A stretch of DNA of 64,000 nucleotides from JAADJA01 sp963840975 (GCA_963840975.1 CAWJBC010000009.1:124001-188000), one strand, 5' to 3'. Positions 35,239 to 45,900 are shown, counted from the first letter of the stretch. Translations and numbers: made by a program. The notes: generated by a model not told the origin, from the letters alone.

Positions 35239-35946
35239 ATGAAAATTACAAGAATTGCAAAAGGATTTTTCTTTTCGGCTGCGGCTGTTTTAATGTTAAT
35301 GGGTTGTGATCAAATGGGCGGATCAAAAAAATCAGCGACCCTTTCCAACGAGCTTGATAGTGTTAGTTATGCCATCGGTATTGACATCGCTTCCAATCTG
35401 AAAAAAAGTGGATTTGAAGAAATTAATTCAGAAGCTATCTCCAAAGGCTTTACTGATATTTTTGCAGGCACAGAGCCTGCTATTGACCCTGCTATTGCCA
35501 ACAAGTATGTAATGGATTATTTCAATAAAATGAGAACCAAGAAAGGTGAAAAGAACATGAAAGATGCTGAAACCTTTCTAAAGGAAAATGGAGCAAAAGA
35601 TGGTGTTGTTACGACGGCAAGCGGTTTACAATATAAAATTATCCAGGAAGGAACAGGCCCGATACCCACCGAAACCGACATGGTAAAGGTTTATTATAAA
35701 GGTACCTTAGCTGACGGAAGAGAATTTGATGGCACAACCGAAGGAAATCCTGCGCAATTCAGGGTGAATGGTGTGATACGCGGATGGACAGAGGCTATCA
35801 TGCTCATGCCGGTTGGTTCAAAATGGACATTGTACGTTCATCCTGATCTGGCTTATGGAGCCAACCCAAGACAGGGCGGTATTATTGAAGCCAATCACTT
35901 ACTCATTTTTGACCTTGAATTATTAGAGATCGTTAAACAGCAATAA
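35239..35946 (+). CDS. FKBP-type peptidyl-prolyl isomerase lipoprotein with FKBP_N domain (Mip/FkpA type)
   Basis: 235 residues; lipobox Cys23 (MLMGCDQMG). The N-terminal FKBP_N helical dimerisation domain covers about 35-115 (DSVSYAIGIDIASNLKKSG, MDYFNKMRTKKGEKN). The FKBP core covers about 125-233 (VYYKGTLADGREFDGT, VIRGWTEAIMLMPVGSKWTL, HPDLAYGANP, LLIFDLELLE). All key pocket residues (Y, F, D, W) look present, so this is probably the active partner of the shorter upstream FKBP. Same operon, 12 bases before sucC. Confidence 0.95.
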   Translation: MKITRIAKGFFFSAAAVLMLMGCDQMGGSKKSATLSNELDSVSYAIGIDIASNLKKSGFEEINSEAISKGFTDIFAGTEPAIDPAIANKYVMDYFNKMRTKKGEKNMKDAETFLKENGAKDGVVTTASGLQYKIIQEGTGPIPTETDMVKVYYKGTLADGREFDGTTEGNPAQFRVNGVIRGWTEAIMLMPVGSKWTLYVHPDLAYGANPRQGGIIEANHLLIFDLELLEIVKQQ

Positions 35947-35957
35947 AACTTCAATCC

Positions 35958-37148
35958 ATGAATTTACACGAATATCAGGGAAAAATACTTTTAAAAAACT
36001 TCGGCGTGCCGGTTCCCCTTGGTTTCGTTGCATTTTCGCCGGATGAAGCTGTTGATGCAGCAAGAACTATTCAAAAGGAAACCCAGTCGGATAAATGGGC
36101 AGTAAAAGCCCAAATCCATGCCGGCGGCCGCGGTAAAGGCGGAGGTGTTAAAATTGCAAAAACCCTTGAGGAAGTGTTGTATTATGCTGACGACATAATC
36201 GGGATGCAACTCATTACTCCTCAAACCGGACCCGAAGGCAAAAAGGTACAAAAGGTATTGGTTGAGCAAAACATTTACTACAAAGGTGAATCCGATATCA
36301 GAGAATTTTATATGTCCATTTTGCTGAACCGGCAAAGCGGAAGAAACATGATACTATATTCACCCAGAGGCGGAATGAATATCGAAGAGGTGGCAGAAAA
36401 TTCTCCAGAAGCATTGTTTACCGAAGAAATCAGCCCTGTTGTTGGACTTCAGGCATTCCAGGCAAGAAAAATCGCCTTCAACCTTGGATTGGAAGGAATG
36501 GCACTCAAAGAGATGGTCAGCTTTATCCTGACCTTGTACAAGGCATACATTGGTGTAGATGCTTCTTTGTTTGAGATCAATCCGGTCATTAAAGCCGCAG
36601 ATAACAGAGTTTATGCAGCAGATGCCAAGGTGGTTATTGATAATAATTCCCTCTTCCGTCATCCCGACATTCTTGAGTTCAGGGACTTTAACGAAGAAGA
36701 CCCCAACGAAGTAGAAGCAAGCCGGTTCAACCTGAGTTATGTTAAACTCTCAGGGAATGTCGGTTGCATGGTAAATGGCGCCGGGCTTGCAATGGCAACC
36801 ATGGACATCATCAAATTGTCGGGTGGCGATCCGGCCAACTTCCTTGATGTTGGCGGCTCAGCAGATTCTAAAAGGGTTGAGGAAGCATTTAGGATCATTT
36901 TGAAAGATGCCAATGTTAAAGCTATTCTCGTCAATATTTTTGGCGGTATTGTGCGCTGCGACAGCGTCGCTACTGGCGTTGTTGATGCCTGCAAAAGAAT
37001 TGGAACCATTCATATTCCCATCATTGTCCGATTGCAGGGAACCAATGCAGAAGAAGGCAAGAAGATAATAGATGAATCGGGATTAAAAGTTCATTCTGCC
37101 ATTTTATTGACCGAGGCAGCTGAAAAAGTGAGGGAAGTCCTGGCTTGA
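35958..37148 (+). CDS. sucC: Succinyl-CoA ligase, beta subunit
   Basis: TCA-cycle enzyme subunit that binds nucleotide and couples succinyl-CoA cleavage to NTP formation. 396 residues. The ATP-grasp N-terminus is MNLHEYQGKILLKNFGVPVP, with KAQIHAGGRGKGGGVK and, later, FEINPV. The C-terminal half carries NGAGLAMATMDIIKLSGGDP, FLDVGGSADSKRVEEAF and the phosphate helix NIFGGIVRCD. The alpha subunit (sucD) is not adjacent; a terminator follows, so it must be elsewhere. It ends in TGA, showing TGA works as a stop in this genome. Confidence 0.97.
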   Translation: MNLHEYQGKILLKNFGVPVPLGFVAFSPDEAVDAARTIQKETQSDKWAVKAQIHAGGRGKGGGVKIAKTLEEVLYYADDIIGMQLITPQTGPEGKKVQKVLVEQNIYYKGESDIREFYMSILLNRQSGRNMILYSPRGGMNIEEVAENSPEALFTEEISPVVGLQAFQARKIAFNLGLEGMALKEMVSFILTLYKAYIGVDASLFEINPVIKAADNRVYAADAKVVIDNNSLFRHPDILEFRDFNEEDPNEVEASRFNLSYVKLSGNVGCMVNGAGLAMATMDIIKLSGGDPANFLDVGGSADSKRVEEAFRIILKDANVKAILVNIFGGIVRCDSVATGVVDACKRIGTIHIPIIVRLQGTNAEEGKKIIDESGLKVHSAILLTEAAEKVREVLA

Positions 37149-37188
37149 GATGCTGATATTCAATATTAAGAAATAGTTTTGAAATGAG

Positions 37189-37218
37189 AAAGCTGGCTTT
37201 GGTCAGCTTTTTTTTTAA
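37189..37218 (+). terminator. Terminator after sucC
   Basis: AAAGCTG-GCTTTGGT-CAGCTTT stem-loop followed by a run of Ts (TTTTTTTTAA). It sits 40 bases after the sucC stop and before the convergent lipid kinase gene. Confidence 0.85.
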
Positions 37219-37241
37219 TTGTCTTTTTCGACTCGTTAGGG

Positions 37242-38123
37242 TTAGGGAATTATGATATTGAGAGATTGGGGATGAATCTTTACATGCAATTTTTTTTTCA
37301 TCTTTAACGGCTCGCCATCAAGGTTCACCCATCTTTTCCTTCGTGTTTTCACAACCAGTTCTTTGGCTTTGATAATCTCAAACTGCCTTGAGATGTCAAT
37401 TTTTTTCCAGTATAGCAAACTGGCTAACAGTGGTATTTCGATCATGAGCGGCTTTTTCATAATAATCACATCCAGCAACCCATCATCTGCCGAAGCTGCA
37501 GGTGCAATGGATGCGCCATAACCAAACTGGTCGGAATTGGCAAATGATATAAAAAGTGCCCTGCGTTTCAGAACTTCACCGTTGATCTCGATCGTATATT
37601 TCCGGGGACGATAATTAATATATTCTTCGGTTACAACCTTCAGGTAGGTAAAGAAACCCCGGCGTTTATTTTTGGCATATTCACGTGCAACAATTCCATC
37701 AAAACCAATGCCTGCAATGCTTACAAAAAATTCATTATTGATTGAACCGGTATCAATTTTCAGAATTTTGCTCTGGTTGATGATTTCAATCGCTTTCTTA
37801 TAACTCAATGGAATTTTCAGGTAATGAGCCAGCCCGTTTCCCGAACCTGCCGGGATAATTCCAAGAACGACTTTTTTATCCGTTAGTGTCTTTGCGATTT
37901 CATTCACTGAACCATCACCGCCCACAGCAACAATTACATCCACTCCTTCAGCCACTCTTCTGTTACAAATATCAATTGCATGACCCGGTCCTTCCGTAAA
38001 TTCAATGGAGTATACAAATTGGGACTTATCCAGATAGGCTTCAATAGCCTGAACAACCTTATCTTTACTGAAAACGCCAGATACCGGATTGATGATAAAA
38101 ACTACTCTTTTCTTGATCCTCAC
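37242..38123 (-). CDS. Diacylglycerol/lipid kinase family protein (YegS/DgkB-like)
   Basis: A 293-residue lipid kinase with the DAGK catalytic fold. Motifs: FIINPVSGVFSKDKV near the start, VDVIVAVGGDGSVNEIAKTL (nucleotide-binding GGDGS), LGIIPAGSGNGLAHYL, IDTGSINNEFFVSIAGIGFDG, and the C-terminal NLDGEPL. It may phosphorylate diacylglycerol or a sphingoid base (some Bacteroidota make sphingolipids); the substrate is not readable. It lies 7 bases downstream of the LtaS-like gene, a transferase that releases diacylglycerol when it uses lipid donors. Recycling of that diacylglycerol is a neat explanation of the pairing (inference). Confidence 0.92.
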   Translation of the reverse strand: MRIKKRVVFIINPVSGVFSKDKVVQAIEAYLDKSQFVYSIEFTEGPGHAIDICNRRVAEGVDVIVAVGGDGSVNEIAKTLTDKKVVLGIIPAGSGNGLAHYLKIPLSYKKAIEIINQSKILKIDTGSINNEFFVSIAGIGFDGIVAREYAKNKRRGFFTYLKVVTEEYINYRPRKYTIEINGEVLKRRALFISFANSDQFGYGASIAPAASADDGLLDVIIMKKPLMIEIPLLASLLYWKKIDISRQFEIIKAKELVVKTRRKRWVNLDGEPLKMKKKLHVKIHPQSLNIIIP

Positions 38124-38130
38124 ATTTATT

Positions 38131-40083
38131 TTATTTAAGGGTAAGTTTATTGTTCAAAACCCTGTCATCAAATTGTTGTTTTATCGCTTTTGTTAAAGTA
38201 TTCATCTCATGTTGGATAGTGTCGTGCAAGTCTATTATATTATGTTTCAACAAACTGTCGGTTTGAAGATGGTAAAAGGCGATGTCCTTTTCGCCATTAA
38301 ATTTCAAAACATACCCATTCTGAATAAGTTGATATATGCCTGAAAGATAAGAGATCGCAAAATGGCGGGCATTGAGATCAAAAACACTCTCTCCAAAAGC
38401 AATGAATTCGCTATCGTACCCTAAATAATCGAGTATGCTTGGCACGATATCGGTTTGTTGCACTGTTTGTGTTTGAAACTTGTTCCAATCTTTTTCAGCC
38501 TGATAAAAAATGATGGGAATGCTATATTTGCCTGCCGAAGTCCTGTAAAAAGGTTGATATCCCTGGTAGGTATGATCGGCAGTCAATATAAATAAGGTAC
38601 TATCGAACCAACTGTAACCGGAAACCGTTTGAAAAAATTGCTTCAACGCATAATCGGCATAACCAATGCTTTCGTGGATGTCAAGTTCTCCTTTTGGAAA
38701 TTTTCCGGAATATCTATCCGGCACTTTGTAAGGATGGTGTGAGGAAAGGGTAAAAATGGCTGACAATAAAGGCTTGTTCATTTCATCCATCTTCTGGGCT
38801 GTAAACTGAAGAAATTCTTCATCAAAGATTCCCCACTTTCCATCAAAATCATTATCGTTGTTGTACTCGCTACGACCAAAGTAGTTATTAAATCCAACAA
38901 TTTTAGTGTAAGATTCAAAACCCATAGTACCATTTGTTCCTCCATGAAAAAATGCTGTGCTGTAACCTTTTGATTTCAACAGGCTTGCTATGGAGCTAAT
39001 CTTATTGCCAGCATAAGGCGAAGTGATGAAAGGCCCCATCATCAATGAAGGAATACCTGAAAGTATGGCTGGAATACCATCTATGGATTTTTCACCATTG
39101 GCATATCCTTTAAAAACAAGGCTTTTTCGCATAAGAGAATCTAAAAATGGAGTATATCCCTTATATTTTCCACCACCATAATCCGGGTTTAGCAGAGCAC
39201 TGTGTTCAGCAGTAAAGCTTTCGAGTATGACGATGACGACATTTAAGTTTTTAAATTCTTCTATCTGGTGGTGATAAGATTTAACAGGAGTAAAAATGCT
39301 ATCCAGTTCATGCTGGTCGGTAAAATACTTTACCGGATGAATGGCTTTTCCATCCTTGGTTTTGAGAATTGTAAATGGAGAATTTAAAAGTATCGGGAAA
39401 TATTCAGGTATGGTGTATTCTCCGGCATTGATAATGTTTACCGGTCTGTATTGAATTCCTCCCCTGACAGCGATAATTGATAAAAGCAGGATGACAGCGA
39501 ATTTCAAAGTATCGTAAAGGTACCTTTTTAAAGAATAAATATTTGACGGTTTTTTTTCAACTTGTATCTTTTGAGTTGTCCAAATCAAAGCGACAATAAA
39601 TATGATCCAAAGGACAAATACATACCAGAAATCTCTAATAAACAGAGGGATGAGAGATCCAACTTCATCTCCTGCTTCGGTGAGATAAGAAAAAATGTCA
39701 ATTGTCATTCGTTTCTGAGAAAAACGAAAGTAAATCACATCAATGAGATTGATCGCCATAGCCACCGAATTGGAAATATAAAAAATGATATTCAGAATGG
39801 CTTGATACCAACCGGAAAACCTCAGACTAAGCGGTACGGCATTGAAAAAGATCAGCGGAATATTAAAAATGACAAGGGTAAACAGATCGAAACGTAAGCC
39901 TGCAAAAAAAACAAACATCAGGTGCGTAAAACTGATTCCTGAAAAGAGGGATGGGTTTAATAAATAGATCAGTATCCGCGAAAGAAACAGCAGTGCAAGC
40001 GCAATTGTAAGTTTAAGAAACAATGCAATGTAAATGTTACCACGAAACCAGGTGGAATGCCACATAGACGTTTGGGAGAGCAT
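38131..40083 (-). CDS. LtaS-like membrane sulfatase-family phosphotransferase
   Basis: 650 residues. About five membrane segments in the first ~215 residues precede an external alkaline-phosphatase/sulfatase-fold domain. Metal and nucleophile sites: VVIVILESFTAEHS (metal Glu), ANGEKSIDGIPAILSGIP (Ser in the place of the LtaS Thr nucleophile), AFFHGGTNGTMGF, DGKWGIFDEEFL, ALFTLSSHHPY-type segment, and LFILTADHTYQG with the Asp-His pair. Family members move glycerol-phosphate or phosphoethanolamine groups onto surface polymers or lipid A. Bacteroidota have no lipoteichoic acid, so a surface-decoration role is more likely. It is followed by the lipid kinase gene and preceded by two lipoprotein genes on the same strand. 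Confidence 0.93.
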   Translation of the reverse strand: MLSQTSMWHSTWFRGNIYIALFLKLTIALALLFLSRILIYLLNPSLFSGISFTHLMFVFFAGLRFDLFTLVIFNIPLIFFNAVPLSLRFSGWYQAILNIIFYISNSVAMAINLIDVIYFRFSQKRMTIDIFSYLTEAGDEVGSLIPLFIRDFWYVFVLWIIFIVALIWTTQKIQVEKKPSNIYSLKRYLYDTLKFAVILLLSIIAVRGGIQYRPVNIINAGEYTIPEYFPILLNSPFTILKTKDGKAIHPVKYFTDQHELDSIFTPVKSYHHQIEEFKNLNVVIVILESFTAEHSALLNPDYGGGKYKGYTPFLDSLMRKSLVFKGYANGEKSIDGIPAILSGIPSLMMGPFITSPYAGNKISSIASLLKSKGYSTAFFHGGTNGTMGFESYTKIVGFNNYFGRSEYNNDNDFDGKWGIFDEEFLQFTAQKMDEMNKPLLSAIFTLSSHHPYKVPDRYSGKFPKGELDIHESIGYADYALKQFFQTVSGYSWFDSTLFILTADHTYQGYQPFYRTSAGKYSIPIIFYQAEKDWNKFQTQTVQQTDIVPSILDYLGYDSEFIAFGESVFDLNARHFAISYLSGIYQLIQNGYVLKFNGEKDIAFYHLQTDSLLKHNIIDLHDTIQHEMNTLTKAIKQQFDDRVLNNKLTLK

Positions 40084-40088
40084 CCGGT

Positions 40089-40421
40089 TTATTTACAATA
40101 CATTACATGAACAATTCGGGTGGCTGTAGTCATATTCCCGGCTTTATCCTGTACAGTAAAAACCACATTGTATTCACCGGGGATAGTGACGTCTACATCA
40201 ATCTCAATGTTAATATTTGCTGTAATGTCGCCATCCTCATCGTCGAGGGCAGTAGCTCCGGGATCAACGTAGGGAGGATGGTCGGGTTCTATAATGCAAT
40301 ATGTGATGGGGTTATTCCCTAAAATTGTTAAAACCGGCGGAGTATTGTCCTTTTTACAGGATCCAAAGCCTATTCCCAAGAGGATGAGAAGAATAGATCC
40401 ACAATGCAACTTTCTGATCAT
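40089..40421 (-). CDS. Small lipoprotein with DUF5011/Ig-like domain
   Basis: The start is taken at the ATG at 40421 (MIRKLHCGSILLILLGIGFG, lipobox Cys22), giving about 110 residues; upstream in-frame Mets would run into the previous gene and lack a signal peptide at the end. After the lipid-attached Cys is one bacterial Ig-like/DUF5011 domain: PPVLTILGNNPITY, DPGATALDDEDGDITANI, IPGEYNVVFTVQDKAGN. These domains bind nothing obvious alone and often serve as surface spacers. It lies 5 bases upstream of the LtaS-like gene. Confidence 0.8.
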   Translation of the reverse strand: MIRKLHCGSILLILLGIGFGSCKKDNTPPVLTILGNNPITYCIIEPDHPPYVDPGATALDDEDGDITANINIEIDVDVTIPGEYNVVFTVQDKAGNMTTATRIVHVMYCK

Positions 40422-40543
40422 GGTGTTAATTTTTTTTGACAAAACTAATGATTTCATGCTAAAATTTAATGGGTCCAGCGAATTGAAATAAAAAAGCTGA
40501 ATCCCGAAAACGAAATTCAGCCTCCATTTAGTATTTAAAAACT

Positions 40544-41275
40544 TCACTTATTGGCGCTTATAATGTTACCTGACCCGCTAATATCAGTAGTAATCTGGGG
40601 ATAGCCAACATAATAGACATTACCGCTTCCCGAAATTCGGACATCAAGCAAATTGGAAACATTTACTTCTGAGTTTCCCGAACCACTTACATTGACATAG
40701 GTAACCGAAGTTGGAAAATTAAAAGCCCTAACACTTCCCGATCCGCTGATGCGAATACGATGTTCGTAGCTGCTGCCCGCAAGGTAAATTTCACCCGAAC
40801 CTGAAATTTCGCTGTCTGTCATTTGGGAAATGGTATTGAAACTGATGTTGCCTGAACCGCTGATCTTCAAATAAACATTGGTTGAGTCGGGAAAAGTGTT
40901 AGCCGTATTCACCGATCCTGAACCGCTAATGGTTATATAATCAATGAATGGTGAAGAAATATATATCGTAACTCCAGCGTGGTTTTTAACATTATTAAAA
41001 TAAGAAATGTCCCAGAATCCCTCCGATGTTACATACATTTTGATGTTGCTGATAATATTCTGTTGTCCCTCAATCCTTATTTCGTCGGTTTCGTTGTGGC
41101 TTAAAACAACATTGGCATCAATATTTAAACTGACGGCGGATACAGTAGGAAGCGTGAAAGTTTGTTCAACGATTGGACCCTGCCCTTTGATTGCGCTTGT
41201 ATCTTTATCACACGAAACCATTACAGAACCAAGTAGAAGAACTGTTGCCTGAATAATAATTGTTCTGATTTTCAT
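40544..41275 (-). CDS. Head-GIN domain (DUF2807) lipoprotein with seven SGSG turns
   Basis: 243 residues, lipobox Cys22 (VMVSCDKDTS). A right-handed beta-helix is suggested by seven repeats of x-I/V-S-G-S-G (ITISGSGSV, LKISGSGNI, SEISGSGEI, IRISGSGSV, VNVSGSGNS, VRISGSGNV, TDISGSGNI), spaced about 17-30 residues apart. This is the head-GIN/DUF2807 family, called 'putative auto-transporter adhesin' in databases; its real function is not known. It is the first gene of the minus-strand run leading into the Ig-like lipoprotein and the LtaS-like enzyme. Confidence 0.9.
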   Translation of the reverse strand: MKIRTIIIQATVLLLGSVMVSCDKDTSAIKGQGPIVEQTFTLPTVSAVSLNIDANVVLSHNETDEIRIEGQQNIISNIKMYVTSEGFWDISYFNNVKNHAGVTIYISSPFIDYITISGSGSVNTANTFPDSTNVYLKISGSGNISFNTISQMTDSEISGSGEIYLAGSSYEHRIRISGSGSVRAFNFPTSVTYVNVSGSGNSEVNVSNLLDVRISGSGNVYYVGYPQITTDISGSGNIISANK

Positions 41276-41360
41276 TGTTGTAAAATTTTTAATTTATTAG
41301 CCTAACGACAGAAAAAAAAACGGAGGGTTGCAATTTCTGGTTATCAAAATTTAAAACAAA

Positions 41361-42641
41361 TCATTTTACCATTTCATTGCAATAAACTCTTATACACAAA
41401 TCGAAGTTCAATGAGGGGAATGGGGATTCTTCTCCGCATTCGTACCAGGTATTTTGCCAGCGCTGAAAATCAGGATTGACCCAACACTTTTTCGAGGTTA
41501 TATGTGGATTGGAATATCCTTTGATTTTACTCTCGACAGGCATCGGCATTGTATCAGATGGATGTTTATAACTCATCATCACATAAAAATCGTCGTCTTT
41601 CATTACCTTCACCGGAACTTCCAGGTCAAGGGTATAGTAACCGGCAAAACGGCAAAGAACCGGTTTCGTCGAGGCTAACAACCCTTCAAGTTTTCCCTCC
41701 ACCGGATCAAACCTGTCATAAATTTCAGAATGGATTGTTACGCCAGCGGAATTAAGGTGAGTTGCGATTTTGGCAATTTCGATATTCTGATCCGCCACAA
41801 ACTTGACCAATCCATAACAAACTGTATCCCTGAATCCATAAGAATGAAACGATCCAAGGGTATCATAATAATAGATTTTAGCATCCTTATTATATGGGAC
41901 CCAATTATTCCAAATGGCATTGTACTCAAGAATGTTCGGATCCTGAAAAGGAATATAAAAAAAGCCGTTATCTCCATAATTTACACCCAGGCTGTTCTGG
42001 GCAATCCACACACCAATTCCTTCTCTGGTTTTTAGGGTATCATTCCATCCGGCTAACAAAACGGCATGGTTTATTTTATGGGTATTCGTATAATATATGT
42101 TAGTTAAGGTATCAATGTTATTTTTATGGTGATACATCATGGAATATACCGCACCAAATTCCATGATCGCCCTCTTAACCAATTTCATATCGTTGGGCAG
42201 GTATCTTGCATCTGTTATGGTTTGAACAGTTGCAGGCGAACCTATAAATGAAGAGTCATTTTCAGGTGATTTAATCAATGGGCCCGATCCCCTTGTAAAA
42301 TATGCGGTAGCCATGTAATGATTCCCGTTGTTACTGCGCTCTGGAACAAAACCACTAAATAATTTCAGATTAATGTCTGATAATATTTCATTGCCATAGC
42401 CAAACGTTCTCCAAACCGATTCGACAGATCCAATGGCTGCACTCGCCCAGCAGCCGCCGTTGGGTTGGGCTTTTACCTGTCCCAGCCTGTCTGAATGTCG
42501 AAGGTCAAAATATTTTGGTAACACATTCTTTATCATTATCAGGCTGTCGAAATCAGGGATGGGATGGCGCTTTTCGGGCTGCTGTGCATGACTCAGGAAG
42601 ATCAACACAAAAAATATAATCGTTAAAAATAAAATCTTCAT
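41361..42641 (-). CDS. Secreted papain-like cysteine protease with C-terminal lectin-like domain
   Basis: C1-family peptidase of about 426 residues. The start is taken at 42641 (MKILFLTIIFFVLIFLSHAQ, a signal peptide); an ATG at 42683 adds 14 residues. The catalytic Cys is in NGGCWASAAIGSVESVW, the His in HKINHAVLLAGWND, and the Asn in WIAQNSLGVNYGDNGFFYI, all in the right order. After about residue 265 comes a beta-rich domain (VADQNIEIAKIATHLN, FRFAGYYTLDLEVPV-like) similar to the lectin-like domain found after bacterial C1 peptidases. Substrate unknown. It may act outside the cell or in the periplasm. Confidence 0.9.
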   Translation of the reverse strand: MKILFLTIIFFVLIFLSHAQQPEKRHPIPDFDSLIMIKNVLPKYFDLRHSDRLGQVKAQPNGGCWASAAIGSVESVWRTFGYGNEILSDINLKLFSGFVPERSNNGNHYMATAYFTRGSGPLIKSPENDSSFIGSPATVQTITDARYLPNDMKLVKRAIMEFGAVYSMMYHHKNNIDTLTNIYYTNTHKINHAVLLAGWNDTLKTREGIGVWIAQNSLGVNYGDNGFFYIPFQDPNILEYNAIWNNWVPYNKDAKIYYYDTLGSFHSYGFRDTVCYGLVKFVADQNIEIAKIATHLNSAGVTIHSEIYDRFDPVEGKLEGLLASTKPVLCRFAGYYTLDLEVPVKVMKDDDFYVMMSYKHPSDTMPMPVESKIKGYSNPHITSKKCWVNPDFQRWQNTWYECGEESPFPSLNFDLCIRVYCNEMVK

Positions 42642-42787
42642 TGTTGGCATTATCATAAAACAAAAATATCCGAAAATTGTCAAACTTAGGCTATTCTTTT
42701 ATCCTATTAGCGTTTAGCATTGTTATCCAAAACGTTAACCACTTTTCCCGACTTATCAACATACCTTATAGCAGCGTCCTTTTTATC

Positions 42788-42795
42788 TATTTTTG
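42788..42795 (+). promoter_or_regulatory. -7 box TATTTTTG for dnaE
   Basis: A TAnnTTTG match about 144 bases before the dnaE start, which would give a long leader. No clear -33 element. Confidence 0.35.
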
Positions 42796-42938
42796 TCCAT
42801 TCTGACTTCAAAAAAAACAGTAAATTTTACCTGACAATGATAATTTATCGAAATATAATTTTAGAACCTGCTTCAGGATGAATCTTATCACCACAATGGA
42901 AAGATGAACCTTTGAACTTTGAACCTTGAACAGTAACT

Positions 42939-45900
42939 ATGCCTGAATTCACACATCTCCATGTCCACACACAGTACTCCATACTGGATGGTGCTGCCAA
43001 TATTGAAACTATAATCAAAAAGACAAAGGAGGCAGGGATGAAGGCGCTCGCGATAACTGATCATGGTAATATGTTTGGAGTTATTAAGTTTTGTAATGAA
43101 GCGAAAAAGCAGGGCATAAAACCGATCATTGGGTGCGAGGTATATGTTGCAAGAGAAGGAAGAACAATAAAAGAAAAGACACGGGGTAAGCATTATCACC
43201 ATTTGATTTTGCTTGCAAAAAATCTGACCGGATACCACAACCTTTCAAAACTGATTTCTTTGGGTTACCTCGAAGGGTTTTATTATAAACCCAGAGTTGA
43301 CAAAGAAATACTCGAAAAATACAATGAAGGGATAATTGCATCGTCTGCCTGCCTGGGTGGCGAAGTCCCGCAGGCTTTTCTGACCCATGGCGAAGAAAAG
43401 GCGCAGGAAGCCATTGATTGGTTTAAGCAAGTTTATAAGGACGATTTTTACCTTGAATTACAAAACCATGGACTTGCCGAGCAAAAAACGGTGAATATTG
43501 CTCTGAGGAAACTTGCAGATAAGAACGGAATCAAAGTAATAGCAACCAATGATGTCCATTACGTGAATAAGGAAGATTTCAGCGCCCATGATATACTTGT
43601 CAGGCTGAATACCGGGACAGATATTAATGATGTTAAGGAAAGTCTCAAATATACCGGGGAGGAATTTCTCAAAACGCCGGAGGAAATGGCTGAACTCTTC
43701 CCGGATGTTCCCGAAGCCATTGCAAACACTCAGGAAATCGTAGATAAAATTGAAGATTACAGCATTTTCTGCAAAGTTATCCTTCCAATGTTTCCGCTGC
43801 CAGACGGTTTTGAATCGGAAGACGAATATCTCCGACATTTAACTTACGAAGGCGCTAAAAATGTTTATCCGGAAATTACCGGTGAAATCAGGGAGCGGCT
43901 CGACTTTGAACTTGGGGTAATTAAAAATATGGAATTCCCGGGCTATTTTCTCATTGTTCAGGATTTCATCAACAAGGCACGTGAAATGGATGTAACTGTG
44001 GGTCCCGGAAGAGGTTCTGCGGCAGGTTCTGCCGTCGCTTTCTGCACAGGAATTACGTCAATTGATCCGATAAAGTACAATTTGATTTTCGAACGCTTCC
44101 TCAACCCTGATAGGGTTAATATGCCCGATATTGATGTTGACTTTGATGACGAGGGAAGGGAAAAAGTTCTGGAATATGTTGTTAATAAGTACGGTAAGAA
44201 TCGCGTTGCACAAATTGTTACTTTCGGGACGATGGCAGCCAAACTGGCAATCAGGGATGTGGCCAGGGTGTTGAAACTTCCCCTGCCCGATGCCGACCGG
44301 TTGGCAAAACTTGTTCCGGATAAACCCGGAATTACATTAAAGAAAGCTTACCAGGAGGTTCCGGAGTTAGGACAAATAAAAAAACACGGTGAAGAGTTGG
44401 AACGAAAAACCCTTCAGTTTGCTGAAACGCTTGAAGGGTCAGCCCGGCACACCGGCACTCACGCTTGTGGTGTGATCATCGGGAGAGATGATCTTATCAA
44501 TTATCTTCCACTTGCTACGGCTAAAGACTCAAAATTGATGGTTACCCAATACGAGGGAAAACTTGTTGAATCGGTGGGTATGTTGAAAATGGACTTTTTG
44601 GGGCTTAAAACTTTATCCATTGTCAATGATGCTATAAAAAATATCAAAAGAAGACATGGGGTTAAAATCAACATTGATAAAATCCCATTGGACGACAAAA
44701 AAACCTACGAGCTTTACCAGCGTGGCGATACCATAGGGACATTCCAGTTTGAATCGGAAGGGATGCGCAGTTACCTGAAGGAACTCAAGCCCACCAACCT
44801 CGAAGATTTGATTGCCATGAACGCCCTTTACCGTCCGGGTCCAATGGAGTTTATCCCTACTTATATCCGCCGGAAACATAAGAAAGAAAAGGTGGTTTAC
44901 CCTCATCCTTTGATTGAAGAAATTCTTAAACCTACATTTGGCATCATGGTTTATCAGGAACAGATCATGCAGGTGGCACGGGTGATGGGTGGTTTTACAC
45001 TGAGCAAAGCCGACGAACTGCGCAAAGCAATGGGAAAGAAGGACATGACGGTAATGGAGAAGCAAATTGCTTTGTTTGTCGAAGGGGCTGCCCAAAAGGG
45101 GATTGATGAAAAAATGGCTCAGGAGGTTTTCCATACCATGATGGAATTCGCCAAGTATGGTTTTAATCGCTCTCACTCAGCAGCTTATTCTCTTATCGCC
45201 TATCAAACAGCTTATCTCAAGGCGCACTATCCTGCTGAATACATGGCTGCCGTCCTTACGCATAACCTAAGCGACATTAAAAAAATCACATTTTTTATTG
45301 ATGAATGCAGACGGCAAAATATACAGGTTATGGGACCGGATGTAAATGAGAGTCATCTGAATTTTATGGTTAATGAAAAAGGAGAAATCAGGTTCGGATT
45401 GGCTGGAATTAAAAACGTTGGCGAAAACGCAGCATTAAGCATCATTGAAGAACGGGATAAAACCGGACCCTATCACTCTATCTTTAACTTCACCAAAAGG
45501 GTTAACCTCAAATCGGTGAATAAAAGAAGCATGGAGTCGCTGGCTATGGCAGGAGCTTTTGATGGGTTTTACGATACCCATCGTGCACAGTATTTTTACA
45601 GAGAAAACTCAGAAGACAACATTTTCCTGGAAAAAATTGTGAAACATGCCAGCGATTTTCAAACCCAGCAAAATGCTGCACAAGTGAGCCTTTTTGGCGA
45701 TATGGCTGAGATTGAAGTTAAAGAACCCGAACTTCCGAAATGTGCTCCCTGGACCAAACTCGAACAACTTAAAAATGAAAAAGATGTTACAGGATTTTAC
45801 ATGTCGGGGCATCCGCTTGAAGATTTCAAAATTGAGATGGACCAATTTTGCAATGTGAAAATCAACGAAATCAAAACCAACCGGGAACAATATAAAAACA

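Noticed and set aside
44613..45176. 187-codon antisense frame inside dnaE
   Set aside because: It is a shadow of strongly conserved dnaE coding sequence, without a protein family match.
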